Source of the DNA: Marasmius tenuissimus
Lineage: Eukaryota > Basidiomycota > Agaricomycetes > Agaricales > Marasmiaceae
Assembly (NCBI GenBank): GCA_029532415.1
Contig: JAQOTA010000067.1
Location: forward strand, 1 to 64,000
Length of the DNA stretch: 64,000 bases
Reading direction: 5' to 3'
The translations under genes were made by a program, and so were the position numbers. Positions 45,355 through 58,429 of the stretch are shown here, piece after piece (the first letter of the stretch is position 1; each line of letters starts with the position of its first letter). Below the pieces are notes generated by a model that did not search any database, was not told the origin of the DNA, and saw only the letters and a list, made by a program, of their open reading frames with translations.

Positions 45355-47048
45355 TCAATTGCGGTCCGGCAGTTCTACCAGTATGTTGCATTGCGTCCTG
45401 CTAGATCTCCTGAGAGCTTCTACACGATGCTTGTCATCGTCACGACTCTCCATTGCCTTGCTGGGCATCATGCGAGTCTTGAGGACAAGCTCTGCGCGCT
45501 GCAACGGTACGTGGTTGGTAGCACGCAACTCAAGCAAGGCTAGAAGATGATCGACCATACTCCCGGCCGCCAGTTCTGTGTCTTCTATCTCGTCTGGGAG
45601 TCTTTCGTATTCGTAGTAGGTTCGAATGGAGAGGTCTGTTAGAAACGGAAGGATGTGCAGTCTGAGGTTGGACTTGTCTGCCTCGAGGAGAGCTTGTAAG
45701 GTGCGAACAATCATATCTGCAATATAGTTGAAACTACTTGATGGTGCAAGAAACTCGAGGCTAATAGACGTCAACGCGGGAAGAAGGAGGATCAGTCCGA
45801 GGAACCATTCTCCGTCACTGTCGGCGTTATTGGGGAGGGAGAAGAAAACACGTGGGAGGTCAATGGTGAGGGATGTGAGCCTGGGTCCGAAGCCTAGTCG
45901 TCGAATGAAGTTGGCGATTGAACTATCGAGTCCAGACCCCCAACCATACACCTTGAAAGTGAAGCTGGTCAGGGAGGGAAGTGCGACGAAACCATCGAGT
46001 AGTTTCATCACGTCGGATTTCGAGTTGGGAAAAATGTCAAGTTTAAGAAAAATGAGGCTTGGAAACTCAAGGTTCGAGGGCGTGCGATCAATCCGGTGGG
46101 TTAGGTGGAGGGTCAAAGAAGTCAGGTGAGGAAAGTACGAGCGAAAAAGTGAAACATCCGTAGAATATTCACATTCAAGCGATTCCATCGATGAGGATAG
46201 AGGAAGGGAGTTGGAAAACCACTGGGATGTCGAGGGGGCGACAAGCGATTTCAATGCAGTTGCGCGCAAAAGGATGAGACGAAGTTTGTCGGCAGAAGCA
46301 TAATAGTAAGGCTCCATTACCTTCACCGTCTCAAGACGATGGAGCGACAAGGATAGGGATGCCCAATTGATTGTTTCCAGTATTCGGATGGTGACCTGAA
46401 TGTCTTTCGATTGCGATACTGCCTTTAGTAGTTCTTCTACGGGAGGGGGGAGTGTGTCGGCGTATCCGTTTGTAAATTCAACGGAAAGGGTGAGGGGATG
46501 ATCACGAGCCTTGTCAAGGGCGAACTTGAGGGCCACAGGAATGGCCGAAAAGGTTGAAAGCTGGTCGCTCGGAAGGTCTACCGAGATGTTGGTCCACACG
46601 AGGGGACAATTGAAGATCATTCGCCTCCATGTAGAGCATGTGCGGGATAGATCGAGAGGGGTGGCTCGTAATGAGGTTCTATCAACGTAAACAGATTCTA
46701 TCGTCCAGTTCCCTTTGTCATCTAACCAACAACAAGCCTCCAAGAAGATCTGCTCCCAAATTTCAACGGGAAGTTTCCTCCGTGGGGAGATCAAGGAGCG
46801 TCTCCTTGCCATTTCTCTCGGAGAGCTGCCCTGTCCGACTTGAGTCGATCGAGCGTGAATTGAAGTTGTGCGATCTCCTTCTCGTATTCCTGGATTATAC
46901 TGGACTCGGATAGTAGAGACTGGCTTTGGAGAGCAATCTCAGGTTCAGTAGGAACTGACAAACGAAATGCGTCGATAGGGACGTCAGGTCCAGTTGAAAA
47001 CAAGAGTTCATGGCCGCATCGTTTGCAAATAACGCTTCGATGCTCCAT
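45355..47048 (-). CDS. F-box-like protein, probable N-terminal frameshift
   Basis: The main frame (46812-45355, 485 aa, no introns) starts with an F-box-like segment (RKLPVEIWEQIFLEA...LSRTCSTWRRMIFNCPLVWTNI) followed by a leucine-rich region. F-box proteins recruit substrates to SCF ubiquitin ligases. Upstream, ATG 47048-47046 opens another frame with a CKRCGHE zinc-ribbon-like start and a coiled coil (EIAQLQFTLDRLKSDRAAL), the usual N-terminus of this family. That frame reads ...ALREKW and then ends, whereas one more base in the AAATGG run near 46803 would join it to the F-box frame. So either the gene now starts at 46812 or it is a one-base pseudogene. Confidence 0.7.
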
Positions 47049-47480
47049 TCTGCTTCGACAGTCTAGGAATGGAAGTCGAACTGATGGTAACATTCAGTTG
47101 AAAGAGTATCAATAGTATATTTGGTGCGCACCTGTTCAAGTTATCGGATTCCCAGAGCCTCCCACTAGCGGAACTGGTCGTGGTTGTGGAGGAGGAGAAA
47201 AGGACAATCATATTAAACTGCGTGCTGCACGGTGGATGTGCTGAATACGAATGCCAATAGAACTGTTGTCATGCCGACGATGTGGATTGATTCCAAACTG
47301 TGGGGCTTGGGGTGGTCCCCGGTCTCCCGGCCCCGAATCCGGATAGTGGGTGACGTAGGTGAGTTTAATTGATTCTTGTTCCGATACCACCACCATCGAT
47401 TGTGAACGTGTTAAGGTGAACCTTTCAGTTTCACCGTTGCAATCCTCTGACATTTACTCGGTATATCAAAGAGCTAGTAT
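47049..47480. promoter_or_regulatory. Intergenic region between divergent F-box-type genes
   Basis: The genes at 45355-47048 (-) and 47481-49174 (+) diverge from here. I see no clear TATA box or other gene. Confidence 0.4.
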
Positions 47481-49174
47481 ATGTCGGCCGAAACATTCGA
47501 CCCCCTCTCTGTTTTTCAATCCCACCCTGGGGTTCGATCGCAGCTACGCAGCTTAACACCCTTACACGCTCCCCAGGTACCTACAGAGCTTGCTCAGCCA
47601 TTTTCAACCGCCAAATTAGAAATTTCTCGCTATAATGACCTCATTAGCGATCTCAAAAGTCAGATCCTAGCTCTAAAAGCCAAACGACGCGAAGTTCGAA
47701 GGCGGATACTCCCGTTGACCTCCCTCTTCTCACCCATCCATCGACTTCCATCCGAGATTTTACAGAACATATTTAGTCTTGCGTCTAATCGGCAGTACGG
47801 GAACATGTTTGGCGCATACGAAAGCTGGGAGTCGACTGCTATGAGCGTGAGCGCAGTTTGTTATCGATGGAGGACAATCGCACTCGATACACCGGATATA
47901 TGGTCCCATTTTTGCGTCGAGCCGTGCCCAAGAGCCTTGTATCCAGTGAATCTATTCCTTTTCCGCTCCAGAAGCCGCCCTCTTTCAATTACGATGATCC
48001 AGTCATTGTCGGACAACTCTCATACGGGATTGCTTAGATTGCTGTTCGAACACAATCAGCGCTGGCAATATGTGGATTTCCACCACCTGGATGGTGCCGT
48101 CAATCTAGAAATAACGGAGAATGGTCCTTTTGAGCTTCCTTGGCTTCAGGAGCTTGTCTACATCCGTAATAACTCATTCCTCCCTACAACCTGTCTCTTC
48201 GAGGATTGTCTGAAGTCATCCAACTGTTGGCCAAAGTCACGGTGCGGTACGACAAATACGTTTGGATTCCTGCCCATCCTCGGCAATTCGGCATACCCGT
48301 AAAGCACCTCACCTTCCAATACGGTCCGGATGGATCGTACGAGGAATCGTTGGATGTGCTGAAAGAATTTGCTCCATCTATCGAAACGTTACACTTTGAA
48401 TCGACACCAGATGCAACACAGTTGGATTATTATTGCTCGGCAGATCATTCACCGTTCGACAAGGTTCCTGACGACGTCGTATGTAGACGCGTATCAGAGC
48501 TCGGGGTCAACCTCTACAATGAGGAAGGCATATTTCCCCACCTGTCGGATATTTTTCAGACCATCACCCTTCCCGGCTTAAAATCCCTCTCCCTTATCGG
48601 TGACTGTGAGCTCGAGGGCTCTTTCTCGGGAGCTTGGCCCCATGATTATTTGGACCATTTCCTTGCGCGCTCTCGCTGCAGCTTGAAGGAGCTGACACTC
48701 GATGGCTTGCCAATATCAGACGTGCATATCATCAGTGCTCTGAACAGTATGCCCCTCCTTGAATCCCTCACAATCACCGAGCTCTTTGCACATGACAATT
48801 CCATAGATGAGGAAGATATTTAGGGTTTCAAGTCGATTTCGAAGGATCTCGTGGCGAGGTTGTCGCTGAACCACTTGGAACCCGGGCCAGCACCATCCTC
48901 TACCGTCATTCTCCCGAGGTTGAATCACTTGGCTTTCTGCGTTCTCGGTCACTTCGACGCGGATACGGAGTTTGTGAGTATGATCAAATCACGATGGTAC
49001 CCTGCGAGCGCCTCGTCTACCGTTACTCCTACTTTCCAGCACCAATCACTAAGGATTGCAGCGTTGCACGTCCTGGGACGACGAGTCGATGAATCGGTGT
49101 ACGAACCACTGGAGGATCTTGATAGAGAAGGGATGCAAATCGTGGTCAAAGCCCGAGGATGCGTTGTGATTTGA
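47481..49174 (+). pseudogene. F-box/LRR-type gene with one deletion and one stop
   Basis: It starts with a coiled coil (EISRYNDLISDLKSQILALKAK) then an F-box-like segment (SPIHRLPSEILQNIFSLA...VSAVCYRWRTIALDTPDIW), then leucine-rich repeats. Near 48223 one base is missing (TCATCCAACTG where the relative at 44350-44661 supports SSTLL), moving the frame. TAG at 48821-48823 then breaks the second frame, which continues to 49174 with the typical C-terminus HFDADTEF...LDREGMQIVVKA. The whole family C-terminus is kept, so decay is recent. Confidence 0.8.
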
Positions 49175-50148
49175 TGCGCTGCGGCGTTTCTTGACAGTTT
49201 CTTAACATATCATACTCGTGAAGATGGACTCGTTCGTTTGCACCATGATCTCCGAAGACTTTTAATCATTCACCGCACACGTAGCTGTTACTCCACTACC
49301 CTCCCTTTCAGCTTGACTTAGCTCTCAAATCACCATACCTCCAATTTAGGTCCCTTGATATCTCTCTATCTTTGCTCGCAGCTACGTCGTGGAAAGCTTT
49401 TTACACGGTCAGATTGCTGTTGCCTGTAGATGAAGTGACGGCCAAAGTAGTATTGTACTCGTCTCGCTACCACTGAAGTATATCATTCGTCGTGACAATA
49501 ATCTCGTGTATGAATAAAACGCAGAGAAAGTAAACAACGGGTACAACGCAGGGCCGAAACATAATACAGGGAGGTGTAAGATAAGTAATGCCAGTTGACA
49601 GCAGATACGGCGTAGAGCTTCGAGACAGGAAAGCATGAAAAGGAATTGGTTGCGTGCGACGCAATAAAGGCATTATAAGTTCTAACTGTGCGGGTGAGAC
49701 CATGGGATGTCAATCGAGCGGGGTAGTGGGCTCGAGTGAAAGCCGAGTTGAAGGGGTGATTGAACATCAATTATTGCAGCGGAGCTAGGGCCCGGGGCAG
49801 ATATTATCATCTTTTTTGAGGGTTCTCAAAGCAAGAATAGGTAGGCTTTTGGGCTGGTGAGAAACAAGGAGAAGCTCGAATTGGGGAGGAACTTGCCTAG
49901 GTATGCCAAAGGTCTTTTTTGACCCTGACACAGCATGTACGCCCAAAATGCCGTGCATTCTGTCAGTCAAGCTTGATGGTATCCAAAGATTGGTGGAATT
50001 TACGAGGATAAACAGAATGGGTTAGACCGCGGGATGATCTCCACATCCTCACATATATGAAAGATATGGGAAGGCTACGAGGGCGCTTGTGTTCTTCTCC
50101 CCTCTATCAACACCCTCTACGCCATCATTCTAGCACTTTCAGAAGTCG
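49175..50148. other. No supported gene
   Basis: Overlapping minus-strand frames at 49409-49970 have low-complexity, non-matching content and no splice logic. Confidence 0.45.
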
Positions 50149-52510
50149 ATGGGCAGCCTCTTCGCGAATCCTACAAATCTACGGATTGGTGACAATGCCA
50201 CGATCCAGAGTGTGGGAAGAGATGTAACAACGAACATATACCATAGTGGCCGAGAGGATGTCATTGAATTGGTGCGTGGATTGCGTATACTGGGCATCCC
50301 ACCTATTCTGACTCTTGTGCAGTACGGGAATATGTTTAGAAATGTACTCATGGGTGATATTATGGCGCGAAGGGCGGTATCCTCAGAGGTTCTAGAAGTC
50401 GCCGTTGAACCTCTGCTTCGAGACATCACTTCCACACCACCTCTGCCACAATCTAGAGTTATGAAAGTCAGGAAAACCGTACAACATGCTGAGATAATGG
50501 GACTATTGGGAAGATTCACAACTATATCGATCGAGCCACTGGACGCGAGTCAAGAGGGCTTTGAAAACGTAAGCAAAACTTTAAAGGACTTGTTTGGTAT
50601 TCAGTGAGCCGTCGCAGATATCGGAGCGTGTTTGTAGAGAGCTGGCATCTCAGCGGTATGTCGAGATTCCTGCTTGCGTGGCGCCTATCTAACTCTGCCC
50701 CAGATCACCATTATTCCCCCAGCTAGTTGGAATAGGCCGGTCCAAATGGCCGACGTGGATCGTGCATGACGGTAAGAGCTTTTGGGGTAATGGTTTTACT
50801 TGCAGACACTGATAATTATATTGGAGAACTGGCAAACGGCAGCGAATTGTCCGTTCATTGGACTAAAGGGAGCAGAGTCGTCTTGTACTACCTTTGGTAT
50901 ACCGCAGTATGTCCAGTGTTTTGCCATCCTATGTCAGCTAAGAATGCCTTTAGACCACCTCAGTTTTTTCTTTGTATGCAGACAAGACTCTGGCAATGCC
51001 TGTGGGTAGTTATTTTTAGAACTCAATCCCCTAATAGTAGAATCACAGATTTCGAACGAGTGGAGTTTTTGGACACTCAACCTCAAAACCCACACCTGGC
51101 ATTACGACATTCCTTCCATCTCCCTCTCGCCGCCAAACACCAACATCTCTTTCGCCCCATTCCAATATTCACCAACTCCACTTCGCCAAGAAACCCCTCC
51201 CCGATTAGCCTCCACCGAGATCGTCGCCTTCGTCGAGAACCAACTCGGCGACTTTCTGCATGTGATTGCTTCAACTGGGGGGACGATGTACGTCAAAGAC
51301 CTTTCAGATTTTGCCCGACATGGTCTTTTGACCTTTGGGGCTGTTGTTGACCACAACGAATCCGAGATCCTTGCCCACCTCCCCTCTTGCCCCTCCCCTC
51401 AATGGTACTTTCAGAATCTGAGTGTCGGCGCTTCGGCCAGCTACTCCGCCACGGGTACGTCCATCTATCCAGTTCATCTGCCCTTCGCTGACTTGTCTAG
51501 TACCTTCGCGAGTCGACTTCTCTGTTGACCAGCCGGAGGTCGACGTGGAGTTTCACTTCTACTTGCGCTTTCCAGATTTAAATCAATACCGTACTGCCTA
51601 CCTTGTCCAGGGTTCCCCATATGTCACAGGCTGTCAGAATCCATTCAATAATCTCCGCAAGTCCCCCTCGACTCCTTGCCAGTCCCCAACTGATATCTAT
51701 TTTCCTCAGTATTCACTACCGACGTTCGATTTTCCATTGTTGGCACAATGCAGAATAACTCCAAATCCTCAACTCCGATTTATCTGTTTGTCCCCCCTAT
51801 ATCTGTGGAGCATATTAACGGGATGTATTCCATACGATATCCCCTGGTTGACCCGTCTTTTAACTGGTCTTTCGACCCAAATGGGCGGCAGGTGATTCCC
51901 GAGAAGGATTGGGAGATGCATGGACTTGCTAAGCTTGAGGTGTTGTGGTGGATTGGCTCATGTTGGGACAGTTCGGAGTACTGGGCGGTTCTCAGGCACC
52001 TGCAAATGAAAAATACCGACTTGGACGGTCGACGATACGCAGAGGAACGTGGCTATCCCGAATTGGTACAAAGTAGGTCGCAGTCTTTGTCTTTGGATCA
52101 TAGTTCCTTCTGGCGTTGGGTCATTTATTGACAAGATTTCAGGTGGTCCTCCCGAACAAAGAATGTTTGATTTGTTTGATTCAAAAGAATCAAATACAGA
52201 CAAAGACCCGAGCCGTTCCCCTTGTTCGCGTGAGTACCCGCCTGCGCCAGAGAAGCATTAATTCATTCCATTTCTTCCCCTCACAGAGACTCCCAACACG
52301 CAGGCCAGGGTCGCACAAAAACGAAAGGGTTATAGCATCGGCGATACGTGCAGAATAAATCCCCGGATTGCCAGGTATATCCAAATCATTACTACCAGAA
52401 GGAAATCATCCAGGAGGTTCGTGAGAACGGGTCGGAGATCCAAAGGTAGTTCCTCCACTTCGACTCATGGAGTACGAGCAAACCGAGCCAGGAAACGAAG
52501 ACATGTGTAG
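50149..52510 (+). CDS. Uncharacterised agaricomycete multi-exon protein, paralogue 1
   Basis: I do not recognise a function. Early exons are 50149-50271, 50323-50568, 50618-50655 and 50704-50771, all GT-AG and in frame, and several more run to TAG at 52508-52510. The N-terminus (GSLFANPTNLRIGDNATIQSV) resembles the Asn/Gly-rich leader that precedes many agaricomycete signalling proteins. Later conserved blocks, shared with 55600-57962, are LFPQLVGIGRSKWPTWIVHD, ELANGSE...LYYLWYT, LSDFARHGLLTFGAVVD, STPIYLFVPP, WSFDPNGRQ and ERGYPELV, ending in a basic tail (RARKRRHV) that could be a nuclear signal. No membrane helix is seen. Confidence 0.7.
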
Positions 52511-53366
52511 TGAATCTACCGTATTCAATGTATCCAACTTAGTGTCATTATCCACCCTGACGTGACTCCTAACTCTCCTAGGCCTTTGAACAGATCTAAG
52601 CTGGCTCGAACATAGTGGCCTCAGAACGCTGGAGAGCCCAACGTTTGTCGGCATCACCAACGCGCCAGGCTCGGGGTATCGAGAGAAATGCATCTGTGAC
52701 CGGTGCGACCACGCCAAAGACCGACCAATGAGCTTCGCTCTCCAAAGGCTCGGATACATGAACGTTCGAGACTCATTACTCGAGCAACTATTGGTAAGTC
52801 TGTCGAGGGCGTGTGTTAGTCTAGTTAGAAGACATCTAAAAATACGGGATCTTTGCTCACCTCGGATACTCAACATACCCCGATTCATTCATGCTCCCCT
52901 CAGCCTTATCCGTGTTGGTGTGTAGGTATTCCAACGAGTAAGTCTCCTGACGAGTTCAATATACCGTACGGCCTGCGCGTTGACCAACAGAAAAAACTTC
53001 CAAAGGGATCGACTCAAAGGCGGCGAGAAGCACTGGGATCTGCTACCGAGGTCGTCAATATTCCGGGTATACACGACAAAAAAGGTGCGAAATCTCCGAA
53101 GTCAGTAACCTTCCGTTTATGCTTGAGGTCGCCCAGCGATATTGTTCACGCCGGGAGAGGACTAGGTCAAAGGTCTATCACTCCGAGAAAATTATCAGTA
53201 TTGAGCGCAATATTCATCGTGAACGCATTATCAGCATCGTTCGATATTTGCTTCCTAACAATTAGCAACGGAAAGTCAGTAACCGAGCATTTTAAGATCA
53301 CCGGAAGGTTCGCGGTATTATAAGATATGATTGAAGTCATATACCGGCCTTACAAGTATACGAGCG
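52511..53366. other. Possible small spliced gene, unassigned
   Basis: A frame from ATG 52728 is followed by a GTAAGT donor at about 52795 and a TAG acceptor at 52925, then two competing frames. Content is basic and unfamiliar. The end carries the left target duplicate (53359-53366) of the MITE. Confidence 0.25.
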
Positions 53367-53925
53367 CAAGGGGTGTCACCAAAAAAAACTTTAGATATGA
53401 TCTTCCCATACGATCTTAGGGCCCCTCGGAACCCCCCCTCCCCCCTCCCTCCTACCATTTTGGGAAGGTGATTCCCACAGTCACATGTCAATCCCACCCA
53501 ATAAGCACGTCCCAATGGTGTATTGCCTGGCCTAAACAGGTGCTAAAGCTACAGAATAGGTACTAAGAGCCTCCAAGTGCCAGTAAAAGCTGGGTAGGTT
53601 GAACTAGAGAATTTTATGTTCAATGGGAAGGTCCGGAAACTGGAACCCAAACTCCGTCTTTGATAGGACATACCTTCCAAATTTGGAAGCCTGTACGGTC
53701 CATGCCAGATTTTGGAGCAAAATCATGCAAGATGGGCTATTTTGGCCAGCTGCTTCATTCCACAGCCACCCAACATCCTAAATGAGGGTTGAAAAATCCT
53801 GAAAGTGCTCCCAAGACTGTCCCAGAACATACTTCAGAGGGGGTCACCTTTTGACCTTAAGGCCTTGGGGACCCCCCCTCCCCCCCCTACCCCATATGAC
53901 CGAGATGCCCGGGTGACACCCCTTG
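53367..53925. mobile_element. hAT-like MITE with 8-bp target duplication TACGAGCG
   Basis: 559 bp with ends CAAGGGGTGTCACC and GGTGACACCCCTTG, flanked by TACGAGCG at 53359-53366 and 53926-53933. It has C/T-rich runs near both ends, like the element at 15087-15465, and no coding capacity. Confidence 0.88.
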
Positions 53926-54270
53926 TACGAGCGGGCACAGAAGCTCTCTATGGCGAGAGTCTGTTGGAAGTACTACGAGTCAAAGCCTGGACCGCGTACA
54001 GCCACCAGGCCGAGACTCATGACTCCGAGGAAAGACTCGACGCATCTAGAACGCGTACAGTCAAGCTACCACTAAAACGAGTTGAGTAGGACTGAGTCAG
54101 TAAGACTCATTTATATTACTAATTACGACTAGGACTTTAGAACTACGAGTATATAAAGTGACTGTAGTAGATACACGAAATACATGGACTTTTACTCTTA
54201 CTTTTACCCCGAAGTATCATATACACTGCGCCAATAGACTCAGACAGTAAAACTGCAAGCAAAATGAGGT

Positions 54271-54662
54271 CTTGTGCCAGGAAAACGAGTAATACTCAGT
54301 TTACCCTCTTTTGCCCCCAGGTTTGCGCCTCGTCGCGGCCTCAAGGTCCAACTGAGGTACGTCACTAGCGGACTTTCAATCGTGGTTATTCACAATGTTG
54401 TAAATTCAGGATATGTGACCTTCCTTACATGGATGTGATCCCTCATGCTCAAACTTATTTTACGCATGGAGCGACAGCCAGCTATTGTTTTCTGCTTGAA
54501 GAATTTCAGGTGCACATACATAAGGAATGTCACAAATTTTAAGTAGAGAATATCATAGCCGTGATTCAAAGTCCGCCAGCGATACACCTCGAGGCCGCGC
54601 CGAGGCATAAACCTGTGGGCACACGAAGATAAACCGAGTATTACTCTTTTTTCTGGCGCGAG
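54271..54662. repeat. Inverted duplication with about 80-bp arms
   Basis: The left arm 54271-54350 and the right arm 54584-54662 are inverted copies at roughly 75% identity. Both contain GAGTAATACTC and a sequence like an intron end plus exon (CAG-GTTT-GCCTCG-CGCGGCCTC). The right arm covers the intron of the small gene model at 54553-54785. Confidence 0.6.
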
Positions 54663-54785
54663 ACTTACCTTTGCCCGCGGTGTAAGAGTTAGGTTCGAGC
54701 GGAGTCTGAATCTGTGGAGATCATACACCTGTCCCGATTTGGCATATTCGTGTCTCCTGTCCTCTCCCATCATGTTCATCGCCAT
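54553..54785 (-). CDS. Possible 58-aa protein, two exons
   Basis: Exon 1 is 54785-54669 and exon 2 is 54612-54553, joined across a 56-nt GTAAGT...CACAG intron in frame. It is short and has no recognised motif. The intron and acceptor region are repeated inverted at 54271-54350. Confidence 0.3.
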
Positions 54786-55599
54786 CGGTGATATTCAAGA
54801 GACCTCTAGGCTCTCACATATTGACGAGGACTTCCCTATGGTGCATGTGTCATAACTCTCCACGAAGATTGACTCCTTCGCCATCACCGCTGGAGGGTTT
54901 CCGTCCAAATCCAACTGCCTGCTGTATTCGTTACTTTTTTTTGTCTCGCTCGGGAGAACGCTCTCAACGTTTACCGTGTACTGTCCAGGTGAAGTCTTCA
55001 TTACCGCATACGAGGAACACGTACGTTACACCTAAGAATGTACAAAAGGACACCGTCGTCGGATAATTTGTTGACTATTACACCTGCTGAGGTACGCACC
55101 AGGCTAAGAAACAACAATCTGGGTGAATGAATACAGATGATGAAAGCGAGGGTTGTATGTAGTAAGCTGTGTGGTATTCTCTTGTTTGTGATCCCTCAAT
55201 TGACAGATTGATCGACGGATGGGAGGCAACGGGTGTTGTTAGATTGTTCGTTGCACGTTTCAGAGGGCTCAGAAATCTGTACCCCGAAAATTGGCAGATT
55301 GATTGTTACTGAATACCTCCGTTATACTATCCCAGTCTTATGTCCCCGACCGCCCTTGATTAGTCACGGCTTTGGGAAGGCCTTGATCCCTAGCCGCACG
55401 CGGGATAGCCATGAAGCTCTTTTTAACAACCATACTGCAATTCTGATGCAAACCGGGTATCTGTAAACTTCACGAGCAGGCTATGTCCATAGCCTCACAA
55501 AGATTGATGGTCTGCGCGGGTCGTGAGGGCATTTTTCTCTCCCCACCACTTTCAACATTCTCTACCCTGTTGTTCGATTCACTGCTCAGTCAGAGTGCA
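54786..55599. other. No supported gene
   Basis: Only short frames. It is the upstream region of paralogue 2. Confidence 0.4.
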
Positions 55600-57962
55600 A
55601 TGGGCAGTTTCCTCGCTAACGCCAGAAATTTCCGAATAGGTGACTATGCCACAATACAAAATGTGGGTGGAAACGCAACAACAAATATTCAGGTTCTTGA
55701 TCGAGGGGATAGCATTGATTTGGTGTGTAGAAAACCTATACTAAACATCTCAAGTCTGACTCGAGCCTAGTACGGAAATTCGTTCAGGCTAATCCATATC
55801 GGCGACATCATAGTACAGAAAGCTGTTTCCTTGGAGGTTCTAGAAGTCACCGCTGAGCTTCAAGATCAACAAACCCTCCTGGAGACTTTCCAGCCACCGC
55901 CTAACGTGATGAAAGTGAGGAAAGCCGTACAACATGCGAAGATAATGGGATTTCCAGGAAGATTTACGACCATATCTATCGAGCCATTGAATGGAACTGA
56001 AGAAGATTTCAAAACCGTGAGCTTGTTTATGGGAGTTTGGTTTGGTCTTTTGACAAGCGGTCACAGCTATCGGAGCGTGTGTGCAGAGAACTGGCTTCTC
56101 GGCGGTGCGTCAAGATATTTGCCCATAGACAACACGTTAACCTTGCTCAGGTCACCGCTATTCCCTCAACTGGTTGGAATAGGCCGATCAGCCAGACCGA
56201 CGTGGATCGTGCATGACGGTGGGAATTTTTCGTAATAGTGGTTGTACTTGCGGTCACTGAGATCTACAATGGAGAGCTGGTCAACGGGAAGGAATTTATC
56301 AATTATGTTTTGGCCGAAAGGAGTGGGGTTGTGTGGCACTATCTTTGGTATACACTGGTAGGCCATGCTTGTTAACACTCTGCGTTCACTGAGAAGATTA
56401 TTTAGACAACATCATTTGCGGTCTTGCGAGTGGACGTGACTCTAAATATCCCTGTAAGTGAGATATTCATAGCCCCTGCCGCCCACTAAATCAGAGAACT
56501 ACAGGTTTCAGCTGCGTGGGGTTTTTGGATCTTCAATCTCATTACCCACAACTGGCAATATGACATTTTATCCATCTCTCTCCCCACCAAGTGCCAATAC
56601 CTCCCCCTCCACACTCACCTATCCACCAACTCCACTTCGCCGAGAAACACGTCCCCAACTTTACCCTGTCGACATTGCCGCCTGCATCGAGAGCCAACTC
56701 GGCGATTTCTTGCATGCAATTGCATCATCTGGAGGGATGAGGCAGGTCGAAGAACTCTCCGATTTTGCACGACATGGTCTTTTAACTTTTGGGGCCGTCG
56801 TCAACCGCGGCAAACCCGGTATTCTTGCGCACGTCCCTTTCACCCCTCATCTGAAGTGGCACTTCAAGAACTTCATTGTTGGTAGCAAAGCTGTTTATTC
56901 TGCCACGGGTACGTTCACCTGCCCAAACTATCTTCTTTGTGCTGACGTACCCAGTGCCATGGCGTATTGACCTCCTTACCAGTACTCCTCAGAGCCAGCT
57001 GCACCTTCACTTCTCCTTGCACTTTCCAGATGATATTCGACAGCGCACTGCCTATATTGCACAGTCTCATCCATTTGCCAACGGGTGGCATAATTTAATG
57101 AATAACCTTGGCAAGTGGCAGTCACTTTCCAGTCTTTTACTCTTCTTCTACTCAACGTTGCTTTCCTCAGTGTTCATTACCAACATTCACTTTTCCCTTG
57201 TTGGCACAATCCATAACAGCCGCCCATCTTCAACTCCAATCTATCTCTTTGTTCCCCCCGTTCCTGTGGAATACAGCAGCGGATTATATTCCATACGTTA
57301 TCCCCTTGTCAAACCACTTTTCTATTGGTCCTTCGACCCAAACGGGCGGCAAGCAATCTCTGAGGATGACTGGGGAAAGCATGGGGTCCCCAGGCTGAAA
57401 GTCATCTCGTGGATTGGCTCGTCATGGGAGACTGAGGCGTATAATATAGTTCACAACCATCTACAGACCAAAAAATACGATTTGGATGGTAGACAATACG
57501 CTCGGGAACGTGGTTACCTCGAGTTGATACACGGTGGGTCACCCTTCAAATTCCCGGATCGGGATTTTCTCTGATTTCAGGCACCTGTTTCACAAAATCC
57601 CAGGCGATCCTCACAAGCGTAGAATTTTTGATTTGGAAGACTTAGATACAGCTGCAGACTCGAGTGGCCCATCTTTGCTCCGTAAGTAGTCTCTGGTATC
57701 AGGGAGGAATCCACTTATTCTACTTACCTTTATCACAGATACTTCCAACACTCGGGTCATGAGGCACAAGCAATTAAGTGACTCCGTTATTGTCAAGAAA
57801 CGTAGAACAAACCCCCGAATTGCTAGATATATTCAAATCATCACCACCCGGAAGCAGTCGTCCAGGAGGTTCATGAAGACCACTCGGGGGTTCAAAGCCA
57901 GTTCTTCAGCCTCGAGCCATGGCGCGCAGCGAAACGGAGCCAAAAAACGAAGACGTGATTGA
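55600..57962 (+). CDS. Uncharacterised agaricomycete multi-exon protein, paralogue 2
   Basis: It has the same architecture and splice positions as 50149-52510. The start is MGSFLANARNFRIGDYATIQ, and intron 1 (GTGTGT...CCTAG) precedes YGNSF. The blocks LFPQLVGIGRSARPTWIVHD, VVWHYLWYT, ELSDFARHGLLTFGAVVN, STPIYLFVPP, WSFDPNGRQ and ERGYLELIHG are conserved. It ends with a basic tail (NGAKKRRRD) at TGA 57960-57962. I see no certain break, but the middle exons (56240-56560) were only followed by comparison. The function is unknown. Confidence 0.68.
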
Positions 57963-58421
57963 TTTTTGTATTGTAACGTGTATTCAGCTGCTCGTTGTTA
58001 TTCACCGTGATTCGACAGTCACCGTATTTTCTAAATTTCAGCTCAGTGTCTAGTCCAATTTGGGCCTCTTAAACGAGCTCAAGGGTGATTTGCAGTAATC
58101 AGAGACTCCTTGGGTCTATAACTCGTTACGTGAAACAAACTGGGAAGCTTCATGTTTCCAATTCATTCTCACGAGTGAGAGCGTATGCTGACAGTTCACA
58201 GATAATATCAGCGGGCTATACGTTCGAGTGGCGAACATACAGTAAGTTTCAGAGCTGTTGGAGGTCAGTCCTGTCAGCCTATCTACGTTGCGGTGATACC
58301 ACTCGAGGATGCAGTTCTCTCCTAGTTATCGTGAAAGAAAGATGAAGCTCGCCGTTAAGCACCAACATTCACGATCGAAAGATTTCTACCACTGTTTCCC
58401 GCTTGGGATTGATTGTCTCGG
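57963..58421. other. No supported gene
   Basis: 3' flank of paralogue 2. Short frames only. Confidence 0.45.
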
Positions 58422-58429
58422 GCTCGACA

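Noticed and set aside
53420..53460. C-rich runs as possible structured or regulatory DNA
   Set aside because: They recur in the CAAGGGG-type MITEs and are part of that repeat.
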